This document shows positions 27,456-37,700 of a stretch of 64,000 nt of DNA, piece by piece. Positions within the stretch are counted from its first letter, which is position 1. Each line of letters opens with the position of its first letter. A program made the position numbers and the translations under genes. The DNA comes from Sodalis ligni. GTDB lineage: Bacteria > Pseudomonadota > Gammaproteobacteria > Enterobacterales > Enterobacteriaceae. Where the stretch lies: NCBI RefSeq assembly GCF_016865525.2, contig NZ_CP075169.1, positions 806,337-870,336 of the forward strand, written 5' to 3'. Below the pieces are notes generated by a model that ran no database searches, was not told the origin of the DNA, and saw only the letters and a list, made by a program, of their open reading frames with translations.

Positions 27456-28741
27456 ATGTCGCAACCCGTAACGCGCGGCGCCATTGATTTCAGGCAATGC
27501 GCCGTGGATACCGTATTGGCCGGGCTTCTCGCGCTGATCATTTTCGGCCCCATGGTGGGGGTGGCGCTTAACGGTTACAGTTTTGACTTTCAGCCCCGGC
27601 GGCTGATGTGGGTTATCCTGGTGGTAATGGCGGGCCGCGCCCTGGTGAGCCTGTTTTGCAAACCGGTCCGGGGCTGCGCTTCCAAAGCCGTTTCCATGGC
27701 GACAGCGGCGGGGTGTATGTCTTGCCGGCGGGCTATAAAAGCCGTCTGCGCTGGAGTATGCCGCTGATAATACTGTTGGCGGTGATATTCCCCTTTGTAG
27801 CCACCAAATATGTCCTGACGGTGGGGATCCTGGGCCTGATTTATGTACTGCTTGGCCTGGGGCTGAATATCGTGGTGGGGCTGGCGGGCCTGCTGGACCT
27901 GGGCTATGTGGCGTTTTACGCCATCGGCGCCTACGGGCTGGCGCTGGGGCATGAATACCTGGGACTGGGCTTCTGGACCATGCTGCCGCTGGGGGCTCTG
28001 CTGGCGGCCCTGGCCGGCGCCCTGCTGGGCTTTCCGGTATTGCGCATGCACGGGGATTACCTGGCCATCGTTACCCTGGGATTCGGCGAAATCATCCGGC
28101 TGATTCTGAATAATTGGCTGGCGTTTACCGGCGGCCCCAACGGGGTTGAGGTGCCGTCTCCCACCTTTTTCGGGCTGGAATTCGGCCGCCGGGCCCGGGA
28201 AGGGGGCGTGCCGATTCATGAGTTTTTGCATATTCCCTATAACCCGAACCTGAAATTTGTTTTTATCTATGCCGTACTGACCCTGGTGGTCTTGCTGGTG
28301 CTGTACATCAATCAGCGCCTAAGGCGCATGCCCATCGGCAGGGCTTGGGAAGCGCTGCGTGAAGACGAGGTGGCCTGCCGCTCCCTGGGGCTCAACCATG
28401 TGCTGGTAAAACTGTCGGCCTTTACCCTCGGCGCGTCCACCGCCGGGGTGGCGGGGGTGTTTTTCGCCACTTATCAGGGTTTTGTCAATCCCACCTCGTT
28501 TACCTTTTTTGAATCGGCGCTGATCCTGGCCATTGTGGTGCTGGGGGGGATGGGATCCACCGTCGGCGTGGTGATGGCGGCGTTTGTGCTGACGGTGGCG
28601 CCGGAGCTGCTGCGCAGTTTCGCCGAGTATCGCGTGCTGCTGTTCGGTATATTGATGGTGGCGATGATGATTTGGCGGCCGCGCGGACTGATTCGCATCA
28701 GCCGTTCCGGCTTTGCGGCGCGAAAGGGGGTGGCGCCATGA
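27456..28741 (+). pseudogene. livM: ABC transporter permease, LivM type, frameshifted
   Basis: The first about 70 codons (MSQPVTRGAIDFRQCAVDTV to about SLFCKPVRG) are in one frame, and the remaining about 350 ([57 protein letters not shown], then the coupling loop [19 protein letters not shown]) in another. The join lies at about 27665-27680, in or near CGGTCCGGGG. One base added or removed makes a single LivM-like protein of about 428 residues, the E. coli LivM length. As given, the long second frame (core of the permease) could start only at a weak internal codon, so the transporter is probably non-functional or the base call is wrong. Neighbours livH, livG and livF are intact. Confidence 0.85.
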
Positions 28742-29613
28742 GCGACGCCATTCTCAAGGTCGAGCATTTGATGATGCAGTTCGGCGGCATCAAGGCCCTT
28801 AACGATGTCAATCTGGAGGTGGAGCGCGGCTCCATCACCGCCCTGATCGGTCCCAACGGCGCCGGCAAAACCACGGTATTCAACTGCCTTACCGGGTTTT
28901 ACCGGGCCTCCGGTGGGCGTATCGAACTTAATACCCGGCAGCGTAGCGTGGATATCATCCAAATCCTCGGCCAAAAATTCCGCGGCGAGGATTGGCTGCA
29001 CCCGGCGCGCTGGGGCCGGCGGGTCTTCTACAAAATGTTCGGGGGCACCCACCTGGTGAATCGCGCCGGGCTGGCGCGCACCTTCCAGAATATTCGCTTG
29101 TTCCGGGAAATGTCGGTGGTGGAAAACCTGCTGGTGGCCCAGCACCGGCAAAGCAACCGTAATCTTATTGCCGGCATACTGAACACCACGGGCTATCGCC
29201 GGGCGGAGAACCGGGCGCTGGACCGGGCATTCTACTGGTTGGAAGTGGTGGACCTGGTGGACTGCGCCAACCGGCTGGCGGGTGAGATGTCCTACGGCCA
29301 GCAGCGCCGGCTGGAGATCGCCCGCGCCATGTGCACCGACCCGGAAGTGATATGCCTGGACGAACCCGCCGCAGGCCTTAACCCGGTGGAAACCCGCGCC
29401 TTAAGCGGCATTATCCGCCATCTGCGCGACAGCCACGGCATCACGGTACTGCTGATTGAGCATGATATGGGCATGGTGATGGAAATTTCCGATCATATTA
29501 TCGTCCTGGATCACGGTGACGTGATTGCCCGCGGCGCGCCGCACTATATCCAGCAGCATGAAAGCGTCATCGCCGCCTATCTCGGCGCCGGCGATGAGGA
29601 GACGGCGTTATGA
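28738..29613 (+). CDS. livG: ABC transporter ATP-binding protein, LivG type
   Basis: This 291-residue cytoplasmic ATPase of a branched-chain-type importer has Walker [10 protein letters not shown] (about residues 38-46), a long insert typical of LivG (about 75-110), ABC signature [14 protein letters not shown] (about 184-197), Walker [14 protein letters not shown] and the H-loop [11 protein letters not shown]. The ATG at 28738 overlaps the livM stop (ATGA), so translation is coupled. It pairs with LivF on the permease dimer. An upstream in-frame extension lies inside livM and is rejected. Confidence 0.93.
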   Translation: MSDAILKVEHLMMQFGGIKALNDVNLEVERGSITALIGPNGAGKTTVFNCLTGFYRASGGRIELNTRQRSVDIIQILGQKFRGEDWLHPARWGRRVFYKMFGGTHLVNRAGLARTFQNIRLFREMSVVENLLVAQHRQSNRNLIAGILNTTGYRRAENRALDRAFYWLEVVDLVDCANRLAGEMSYGQQRRLEIARAMCTDPEVICLDEPAAGLNPVETRALSGIIRHLRDSHGITVLLIEHDMGMVMEISDHIIVLDHGDVIARGAPHYIQQHESVIAAYLGAGDEETAL

Positions 29614-29683
29614 GCCGGATATCGGCGTTGAAACGTGGGGGTGCCTTCGCCTGTCCCGGCATGGCCGGTAAGGTGGGGGTTAT

Positions 29684-29687
<4 letters not shown>
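29610..29687 (+). other. 25-codon bridging frame between livG and livF
   Basis: Directly at the livG stop an ATGA opens a 25-codon frame ([11 protein letters not shown]...) whose stop overlaps the ATG of livF (ATATGA). It begins with the same bases as livF itself (ATGAGCCGGAT at 29610 and 29684). This looks like a local duplication or insertion that split a former livG/livF stop-start overlap and was kept in frame, preserving translational coupling. It is probably not a functional protein. Confidence 0.45.
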
Positions 29688-30397
<710 letters not shown>

Positions 30398-30459
30398 TAC
30401 CGGCTTAGGGGCGGGAGTGAGATTACCCCCGCCGATTATTGCCGATAGCGGAAAATGAA

Positions 30460-31560
30460 TCACTCATCTTGAGCCGGTTCTTGCGCCACTGTCTCAGTGA
30501 ATTCTCCAGCCGAATCATGAGTGGATTCTTCAGTCAACGTGTCTGTTGCCGATCCCGGCCCTACCGTATCGATATGCGTGACCAGCGGCAATGAATGGGT
30601 AACACGGCCACCCCCCGCCGGGGCGATATCATAAACAAATTCACCCTTCACGTCATCCAGCCCGGAAAGCAGGCCGCTGCCTTGGGTGATGTTGAAATTG
30701 ATTTCCCCATTGCCGGCGGCCACCGTGCCGGAATGAATATGCCGGGTTTCGGCGGGCTCGTGGCTGTCGGCGCCGGGAGTGATATGCAGATTGATGCGGT
30801 AGGTGGCCCCCGCTTTAACTTCCGGCTGCGCCGGTATCCGAATGGTGACGCCGTGGCGAGTGGCTTCCCGATCGATTTTATTGTGCAACGAGGCGGGCAG
30901 CAGCACCGGCGCCAAAAGTTTGGCGACATTGCCGCCGGTAACGGTGATGTATTTCGGCTTGCACACGGCGACATTGCCGGCCTGATCAAAAACAGCATAA
31001 TAGACGGCATAACGGCCGTCTTTGAGTACCGTACCGGGGGCAAACTGGGTTTTAAGGTTCAGCACCCAGGGCACGCCATACGGCAAGCCATCTATTTCGC
31101 TTTCTATCAAACGCTGCCGGGAGGCTTCTCCCCAATGAAAGTCAAACAGATAACCGGCGGCGATTTTTCCCGGCGAGGGAACTTCAGCCTGAACGCCGGA
31201 TTTGATGGAATATTGATTGATATGGTCATGGGGCGCATTGGTCACCCTGACCTGCGCCAGTCCGGGAGAATAGGCAAATACCGAGGCTGTGGCCGACGGA
31301 CCGTGATGAAGGGCAGCGGTAATGGTTATCACGCCGCCTAAAGGATAAGTGAAGTGCTTGACGGCCTTACCCGCATGGTCAGTGGTCACCGTTGACGGCG
31401 GCTCAAAGCGAAGCTGAGGCGAGGTGAATGAGACGTCCACATGATGAGCCGGGTCGCCGTGTTCGTTAACCACCGTTACGGTTACGGTTACGGTCGTTAT
31501 CGACTCTGCCGAAACGGCATAACTTTCTGGCGTGGCTGTTAGGGAAATGGAATGTGGCAT
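30460..31560 (-). CDS. Ig-like (Big_1/invasin-domain) protein without signal peptide
   Basis: This 366-residue protein has an N-terminal Big_1-like bacterial immunoglobulin domain (about residues 1-100; ITTVTVTVTVVNEHGDPAHHVDVSF, TTDHAGKAV). It is followed by a second module (about 105-330) shared with the neighbour at 31819: HINQYSIKSGVQAEVP, a tryptophan-containing FHWGE, GVPWVLNLKTQF, and ITVTGGNVAK. The tail (about 340-366) is Thr/Ser/Glu-rich and acidic. There is no signal peptide, no membrane segment and no secretion motif that I recognise. The ATG has TAAGGAATAACC upstream. Beta-sandwich architecture suggests an adhesive or structural role, but export is unexplained. It lies next to an invasin and a paralogue, so they may form one adhesion island. 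Confidence 0.65.
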   Translation of the reverse strand: MPHSISLTATPESYAVSAESITTVTVTVTVVNEHGDPAHHVDVSFTSPQLRFEPPSTVTTDHAGKAVKHFTYPLGGVITITAALHHGPSATASVFAYSPGLAQVRVTNAPHDHINQYSIKSGVQAEVPSPGKIAAGYLFDFHWGEASRQRLIESEIDGLPYGVPWVLNLKTQFAPGTVLKDGRYAVYYAVFDQAGNVAVCKPKYITVTGGNVAKLLAPVLLPASLHNKIDREATRHGVTIRIPAQPEVKAGATYRINLHITPGADSHEPAETRHIHSGTVAAGNGEINFNITQGSGLLSGLDDVKGEFVYDIAPAGGGRVTHSLPLVTHIDTVGPGSATDTLTEESTHDSAGEFTETVAQEPAQDE

Positions 31561-31717
31561 AGGTTATTCCTTAATATTAATTTTTATAAATGCAAATGCT
31601 AATCTGGATAATAAAGTGTTTAGGTGATTTGCATTAAATATACAATGTTTTTTTAACGTGGCTATGTCCAAAATTGATTTAATGTCATGCATATGAAGAG
31701 ATTGTTTTATAATTCGG

Positions 31718-31748
31718 AAAAAAAAGACGATAGCAAAAGGCTATCGTC
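31718..31748 (-). terminator. Rho-independent terminator of the His-rich Ig-like gene
   Basis: On the minus strand GACGATAG, a seven-base loop CCTTTTG, CTATCGTC and then eight T residues. Perfect eight-base stem. It lies about 70 bp after the stop of the gene at 31819-33030. Confidence 0.9.
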
Positions 31749-31818
31749 CTATCAATTGGATGATAATTAATGGTTTAAGTTGTTGCTGTTTACTTTAGAA
31801 AATTATTTATTATTTATC

Positions 31819-33030
31819 CTATTGTGGATAACTATCCCTGCCGGGGTATTTATCGTCTCGGTCCCAGCCTGGACGATGATCATGCCCATGCCCATGCCCG
31901 TGGCCGCCATGATGATGATCGTCGTCCTCCTCCGAGACTGTACTTAAGGGAGCTGGAGCTACCGTATCGATTTCAACCAACAAATGCCGGGAAGCCGCTT
32001 GCGGACCGGGAGGCGTGCCGCCGGGATTAACGGTGTAATAAAAATCTCCTTCAGAGTTGTCAATTCCCAGCAATACTCCGCTGGCGTAAGTCATAAGCAC
32101 GTCAATACCCATAGTAGTCGCGGTTGCTGGTATATTAAGATTGCTGGCGACAGTGCGGGAAAGGGGGACATTGGCGGAGGGTGAGTTCGGTCTAGCGATT
32201 AAGAATACGCTATAGGTCCCGCCGCTGACCAGAGACGGTGAAGCGGGAATATGCAGAAACGGGTTACCAAAGGCTGCTAGCAAATTAATCCTGTTATTTA
32301 AAGTTAGCGGGTTTAATATTGGTGCCGCCAGGGTGCTCGGGGTAACACTGCTGCCTTGTACGGTAATCGTCCTTGGTGCGCTTGTTCTGGTATTTGAGGT
32401 TTCAAAGTTATAATCATCAGTTATTGCATAAAATACCCTATACTGACCGTTTGACAATACTGAAGCAGTGGGAAAGGTTGTTTTAATATTGATTATCCAA
32501 GGCAGGCCTACCAGTTGCCCAGCCTCATTATACTCGAGAGTTCTTTCCAATATTCTGCTTCCCCAGAAAAATCTCACGACGTTTCCCGCTGTCAGGCCCG
32601 CTTGTAAGGGGATGGTGGCCTGTATGCCAGCATTGATATCGTACTGGTCAATAACGCCATCCGAAGCATTGCTGACATGGGTCGTAGGGCTGCCTGTTGT
32701 AAAGATTGGAATTGATACCGTATCAGAATCATCGTCAATCGATGCGGTAATTTGCAGTACACGGCCAAAGAAACTGGCACCATAGTTAGCATCTGGGCCC
32801 GCGGCAATACCGAACATATTGGTTATGGCTGTGTCCGGATTGGGCGTAAAGAGAGGATAGGGTGCTTCAAAGGGCGTCGAGAAGGTGACCGTGACGTTTG
32901 GTTGCGGTTCTCCTAGTTCATTTACGACCAACGCGGTCAGTAGAAGCGTGGGGGCTGCGGTCGGTGGCGTGGTAATAGGCACCGTGGGATACGCATTGGG
33001 GGTGACGGTTAATGTTACGGTATTCGCCAT
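31819..33030 (-). CDS. Ig-like protein with a histidine-rich C-terminal tail
   Basis: This 403-residue paralogue of the preceding protein has a Big_1-like N-terminal domain (about residues 1-115; LTALVVNELGEPQPNVTVTF), the shared second module (about 120-360; VIDQYDINAGIQATIPLQ, VRFFWGSRIL, GLPWIINIKTTF, PRTITVQGSS), and then a tail of about 35 residues. The tail contains DDDHHHGGHGHGHGHDH and RPGWDRDDKYPGRDSY. Such His/Asp-rich ends usually bind zinc, nickel or copper. There is no signal peptide. The start is the ATG at 33030 with GAGGATTTGATC upstream; a TTG two codons before is less likely. It has its own terminator (31718-31748), so it is not in an operon with the gene at 30460. Function is unknown; metal-dependent surface assembly is a guess. 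Confidence 0.65.
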   Translation of the reverse strand: MANTVTLTVTPNAYPTVPITTPPTAAPTLLLTALVVNELGEPQPNVTVTFSTPFEAPYPLFTPNPDTAITNMFGIAAGPDANYGASFFGRVLQITASIDDDSDTVSIPIFTTGSPTTHVSNASDGVIDQYDINAGIQATIPLQAGLTAGNVVRFFWGSRILERTLEYNEAGQLVGLPWIINIKTTFPTASVLSNGQYRVFYAITDDYNFETSNTRTSAPRTITVQGSSVTPSTLAAPILNPLTLNNRINLLAAFGNPFLHIPASPSLVSGGTYSVFLIARPNSPSANVPLSRTVASNLNIPATATTMGIDVLMTYASGVLLGIDNSEGDFYYTVNPGGTPPGPQAASRHLLVEIDTVAPAPLSTVSEEDDDHHHGGHGHGHGHDHRPGWDRDDKYPGRDSYPQ

Positions 33031-33301
33031 GATCAAATCCTCAGTAAATTAAGTTAATTCATTTACTTGCTGCGTATTGATTTTCTAATGTGAATGTATA
33101 ATCTTCAATGTTCTTTTTATCCCGAAGTGTGATAAAAAACATGCCTAAGTAGCTTTATAATTGTATGGATTTTTCGAACAATTAAGGTCTTAGTAATCAG
33201 ACGGTTATTATTGTTGCCAGCTTATTGAAAATTGCCCGAGGCTAACATGATTTATCTTTTCAATTAACAATGTTTATTTTTAATCTGCGGGATAATAAAA
33301 A

Positions 33302-33321
33302 GGAAGCCCAGAAGGGCTTCC
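33302..33321 (-). terminator. Rho-independent terminator stem (left copy) originally serving the invasin
   Basis: GGAAGCCC, loop, GGGCTTCC, followed on the minus strand by TTTTTATTATCC: a complete terminator for leftward transcription. The invasin gene ends 1.4 kb to the right, and the IS element is inserted exactly at this stem, so the T-tract now sits at the far side of the element. Confidence 0.8.
33303..33320. repeat. Target-site duplication of the IS element, left copy
   Basis: GAAGCCCAGAAGGGCTTC, 18 bp, identical to 34720-34737. It is at the same time the stem-loop of a terminator. Confidence 0.85.
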
Positions 33322-34719
33322 TCAGACTGTTGACGAACCCCATGTTTCTTGTGGGGTTCTTCTTTTTAGCGACCGAAGGTCGCGATCGCGTTATTTTCCC
33401 TCGACTGCATCATTCATTATCAACTTGCTCATATGACCGTTCGGGTCTTCCCCAAGGGCTTTATTGCCCTCAATAAGCGACGAAGAAGCGCCAGCAGCGC
33501 CATCTTCTTCATATTCTGCGCTGCGGCGGCTAGCAGGCATTGCATCTGCACTTTCATCAGTCCTCGGAAGCGGGCATATCGATGGCCGTGATGTTGTTTG
33601 GCATCGGCGAAGCTTCTTTCTACCGTCTCTTTTCGTCGGGCATAGACTTTTTTGCCCCATTTTGACAGCCGCATCTCATTGGCCCGCTCTTTACTGGCTT
33701 CCCAGACGTGTCGCGTCACGACCTTCTGTGTTTGCTGGCTTTGTGTGCAGTCCTTTAGCTTCGGGCAGCTCTGGCATATCTGTGGGGTCGAGTGGTAATG
33801 CCGGTAGCCTTCCCGACTGGTTGTCTTATAGATAAGTAATTCGCCTTGCGGACACCGATAGACATCCTGCTTTTCATCGTAGATGAAGTGTTTCTTCTGG
33901 AAGGTATTCTGGCCTTTATTGGGCCGGCGATAGCCCAGAACCGGCGTGATATCCAGTTGTTCCGTCAGATGGCAGATAGGGGCGGTGAAGTAACCCGCAT
34001 CCAGACCGACGGCCACCGGGCTTAACGGGAAGCGGCTTAGCTGTCGTTCCAGTCGTGAGATATAAGGCTGCGCATCGTGGACATTGCCCGGAGTGGTATG
34101 GGTATCGGTAATTTCAATGACTCGATATAGGCACTGGGTTGGACCGGTTGGGGAACGTTGATGGCTTTGCGTGGATTGGCATTGGCTTTGAGATGGGTAC
34201 TGTCGGTGTAGAGAACCCGTCCACCCACCAGTCCTTTGGCGATAGCCTGTTCAACAATATTATCGAATACACGCTGGAAAATATCGGTGCCGTTAAAACG
34301 GCGGATACGATTTTGGCTCAGGGTCGAAGCATCAGGCACTTTATCGGTCAGCCCCATGCGTAAAAACCAGCGGTAGGCCACGTTGACTTGAATTTCCTGA
34401 ACCAGGCGGCGCTCGCTGGGGATACCAAACAGATACCCAAGCAGCATCATCTTAAACAAAACGACCGGGTCTATGGCGGGACGGCCATTGTCGTGGCAGT
34501 AAAGAGAAGCGACTTCATCACGGAGAAATTCAAAATCAATCGTGGCGTCAACTTTGCGCACCAGATGGTCTTTGGGCACCAGTTCTTCGAGGGTGACCAT
34601 TTCGAGTTGATACTGCTGAGGGGACGATTCTTTTAGCATCAGGATAAGCTCGTTTTTTAGCCTACCCTTATTAGATCAAAGTCCTGACCAAAGGGCCAGG
34701 ACTTTGTCAGCAGTCTGAG
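33321..34719. mobile_element. IS1182-family insertion sequence, internally deleted
   Basis: The element is about 1.4 kb. Its ends are imperfect inverted repeats: left CTCAGACTGTTGACGAA (33321-33337) and right, read inward, CTCAGACTGCTGACAAA. It is flanked by an 18-bp direct repeat (33303-33320 and 34720-34737). The single transposase gene is on the minus strand. Near the left end is a hairpin (GAACCCCA...TGGGGTTC then TTCTTTTT) acting rightward. Near the right end is AAAGTCCTG...CAGGACTTT. Both could insulate the element from outside transcription. The length is about 200-300 bp short of typical IS1182-type elements, consistent with the deletion in the transposase. Confidence 0.85.
33429..34639 (-). 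pseudogene. IS1182-type DDE transposase with internal deletion and frameshift
   Basis: The N-terminal part (34639 to about 34085) has the family opening MLKESSPQQYQLEMVTLEEL, LVRKVDATIDFEFL and DSTHLKANANPRKA (first catalytic Asp). After QPSAYIESL the frame changes and the segment expected next is missing: the stretch of about 60-70 residues that contains STTDPDSGYM-like and FYLDHRT-like sequence. Sequence resumes with ITDTHTTPGNVHDAQPY, VAVGLDAGYFTAP (second Asp), CPQGELLIY, CQSCPKLKDC and RKETVERSFADAK (catalytic Glu) to 33429. The element can therefore not transpose by itself. It reads in the same direction as the invasin upstream. Confidence 0.85.
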
Positions 34720-34737
34720 GAAGCCCAGAAGGGCTTC
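34720..34737. repeat. Target-site duplication of the IS element, right copy
   Basis: Identical to 33303-33320. The stem remains on the invasin side, but the T-tract does not follow here (minus strand continues CTCAGACTG into the element), so termination of the invasin transcript at this copy should be weak. Confidence 0.85.
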
Positions 34738-34759
34738 CCGAGCTTTAGCCTGTTTAAAG

Positions 34760-37700
34760 TCATTCAAAGGTTAGGTCAGAACCCGGATAAATAGGGCGGT
34801 TGGCCACACCCTGCCCGCCATCGTTAAAGTCAGCCATTTGCACGATGACATAGACCAAATTGGTGGGGGCGGGGCTTATCACATATGCGGTCGCTTGTCC
34901 TTCATCATCGGTTATTCCGCTACTCTCCCGCATAGTAGCAGGGGTAAATTCTGGTGTGCCTGCAACATAACGTCCAGCGGTAAAGTTCAAGTGGGTACCG
35001 ACTACCGGCGAGCCGTCACGAAAAGACGTCAATTTGATAATTACGCTGGCGGGTGTGATGTTATCCGCCGGTGCCGTGTCAACCAGGGGTAGCATGGTCA
35101 AGTTGGGCAGCCTGAAATTCCCGCCGGTGGCGGTAAGCTCCGTGCCGTTGGTGGCGCGGGCGGTCAGGGTGGTGGAGCTGACATAGCTATTGGTGTATTG
35201 CACCCGGAGAATACCATCCGCGCCGGTGGCTCCGGAAGTGGTTGTTCCTCCGGCGGTGGGGACAACGAATCTGAATGTCCCCGTGGCGGCGCTGCCGCTT
35301 ACGGTTATCAGGGCATTTTGCAATGGATTACCGGCGGCGTCGTGCACCAATATATTGGCATAGTTGGGGTCCGAGCCGTTGGACATACCGTTATTTTCCG
35401 TCACGGTAATGCTGACGATAAAGATATTACGCGCGAAGTTGACGGTTTGTGTGGCGGATACGCCGCCGGCTAATTGCGCGGTCACCACGCTGTCGCCTTC
35501 CGTCTCGCTGACCAGGGTCGCGGTAGCGATGCCGTCCGGGCCGGTGGGATTAATGACCGCGGTAGCAATGGCGCCATTGGTGGCGGTAAAGGCAACGTTT
35601 TGCTCGGCCAGCTTGTTGCCGTTGGCGTCTTCCACCAGGGCGCTGACCTCGTTGGTGTCGATGCCGTCAGCCACGGCGCCGGTGTGCACCACGGTCAGCA
35701 CGACCCGTGCGGTGGCGGTGTCGGCGATAAATTCAATATTTTTACTGGCATTGTTGCCGTTGGTCAGGGTGGCGACCACCGTACTGCTGCCCGCCTTATG
35801 GCTGGTGAAAGTGGCACTCACCGTGCCGCCGACGCCGGTAGTAAGCATCACCGGGCTGATATCGACGTCATTGGCGGTAAAGGTGACGGATTGTCCCTCA
35901 AGATCATTACCCAAGGCATCGGTAACGTGGGCGCTGACCTCATTGGTGGCGGCACCGTTGGCCACGGCGCCGGTGTGAATCACGGTCAGCACGACCCGTG
36001 CGGTGGCGATGTCGGCAATAAAGTCGATATTTTTACTGGCATTATTGCCGTTGCTCAGGGTTGCGGTGACCGCCATGGTGCCGGAGCTTGTACTGTTAAA
36101 GGTGGCGGTGACGATGCCCCCCGCGTCGGTTGGATTGGTGGTCGTAAGAAGCAGAGCGGGGGCGGTGACGGTGAAGTTGACGGTTTGCCCGGCCAGCTTG
36201 TTGCCGTTGGCGTCTTCCACCAGGGCGCTGACCTCGTTGGTGTCGATGCCGTCAGCCACGGCGCCGGTGTGCACCACGGTCAGCACGACCCGTGCGGTGG
36301 CGGTGTCGGCGATAAATTCAATATCTTTACTGGCATTGTTGCCGTTGGTCAGGGTGGCGACCACCGTACTGCTGCCCGCCTTATGGCTGGTGAAAGTGGC
36401 ACTCACCGTGCCGCCGGCGCCGGTGACAAGCACCACCGGGCTGATATCGACGTCATTGGCGGTAAAGGTGACGGATTGTCCCACAAGATCATTACCCAAG
36501 GCATCGGTAACATGGGCGCTGACCTCATTGGTGGCGGTGCCGTTGGCCGCCGCGCCGGTGTGAATTACGGTCAGTACCACCTTCGCGGTGACGGTATCGG
36601 GTACAAAAACGATATTCTCCGCCCGGCTGTTGCCGTTGCTCAGGGTAGCGGTGACCGCCATGGTGCCGGGGCTTTTGCTGATAAAGGTGGCGGTGACGAT
36701 GCCCCCCGCGTCGGTTGGATTGGTGGTCGAAAAAAGCAGAGCGGGGGCGGCGACGGTAAAGTTGACGGTTTGTCCGGCCAGATTATTGCCGTTGGCATCG
36801 GTGACGTGGGCCCGAACCTCGTTGCGATTAATGCCGTCGGCCGTCGCGCCGCTGTTCTCCACAGTCAGTTCAAGGCGCGCGGTGGCGGCGTCAGCGATAA
36901 ACGTGACGTCTTTTCCCTGGCTGTTGCCGTTGGTCAGCGTGGCGGTGACCGTGCTGGAACCGTCCTTGAGGCTGGTGAGGGTGGCGGTGGCGATGCCGTC
37001 CGCGCCGGTGGGGTTGATGACCTCCGTGACGGTGCCGAGGGTCGCGGTAAAGGTCACTCTTTGCCCGGCCAGCTTATTACCGTTGGCATCTTCCACTAAA
37101 GCGCTGACCTCGTTGGTGGCGGTGCCGTTGGCCACCACGCCGGTGCGTACCACCGATAGCGTCACTTTCGCGGTAGACGGGTCAGCGTTAAAGTTTGTGT
37201 TAACCGAACGGCTTACGCCGTTCAGGGTGGCGGTGACCACGCTGGTGCCGGCGCGCAGATTGGTAAGGGTGGCGATGGCGAAGCCGTCCGCCCCGGTGGT
37301 GCCGGTAACCGTGGTGACCGTAGCGCCGTTGGTGGCGGTAAAGGTCACCGTTTGCCCGGCCACCGGATTACCGGCCGCATCGGTAACCTTGGCCCGTACC
37401 TCGTTGTAATCGCTGCCGTTGGCAATGGCATCGTTTTTAGTGGCATTGAGGTTGGCGGCGGTGATTTGCGCCGCGACGGGCAATACCTCGATACGGGTGG
37501 AGGCGGTATTGGAGGCATTCTTTCTGACGTCGTAAGCCACCGCGCTCAGGTTATACAGGTTGGTGGCGGCGCCGGCGTGCTGATAGGGCGGCAAGGTGAC
37601 AGTGAGGGTGTTTTGTCCCGCTTGCGTGACCTTACCACCGGCGGCGATGATTTCCGCGTCATTCCAATCGATATGATCCAGGGCGTATTTCGAGGTGACC

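Noticed and set aside
35474..37099. A 541-codon open frame antisense to the invasin
   Set aside because: It follows the repeat structure of the Big_1 domains in a shadow frame, is Gly-rich and has no family features.
35605..37400. Repeats considered as a possible CRISPR array
   Set aside because: Period is about 290 or 585 bp and the units are coding Ig-like domains, not short repeats with unique spacers.
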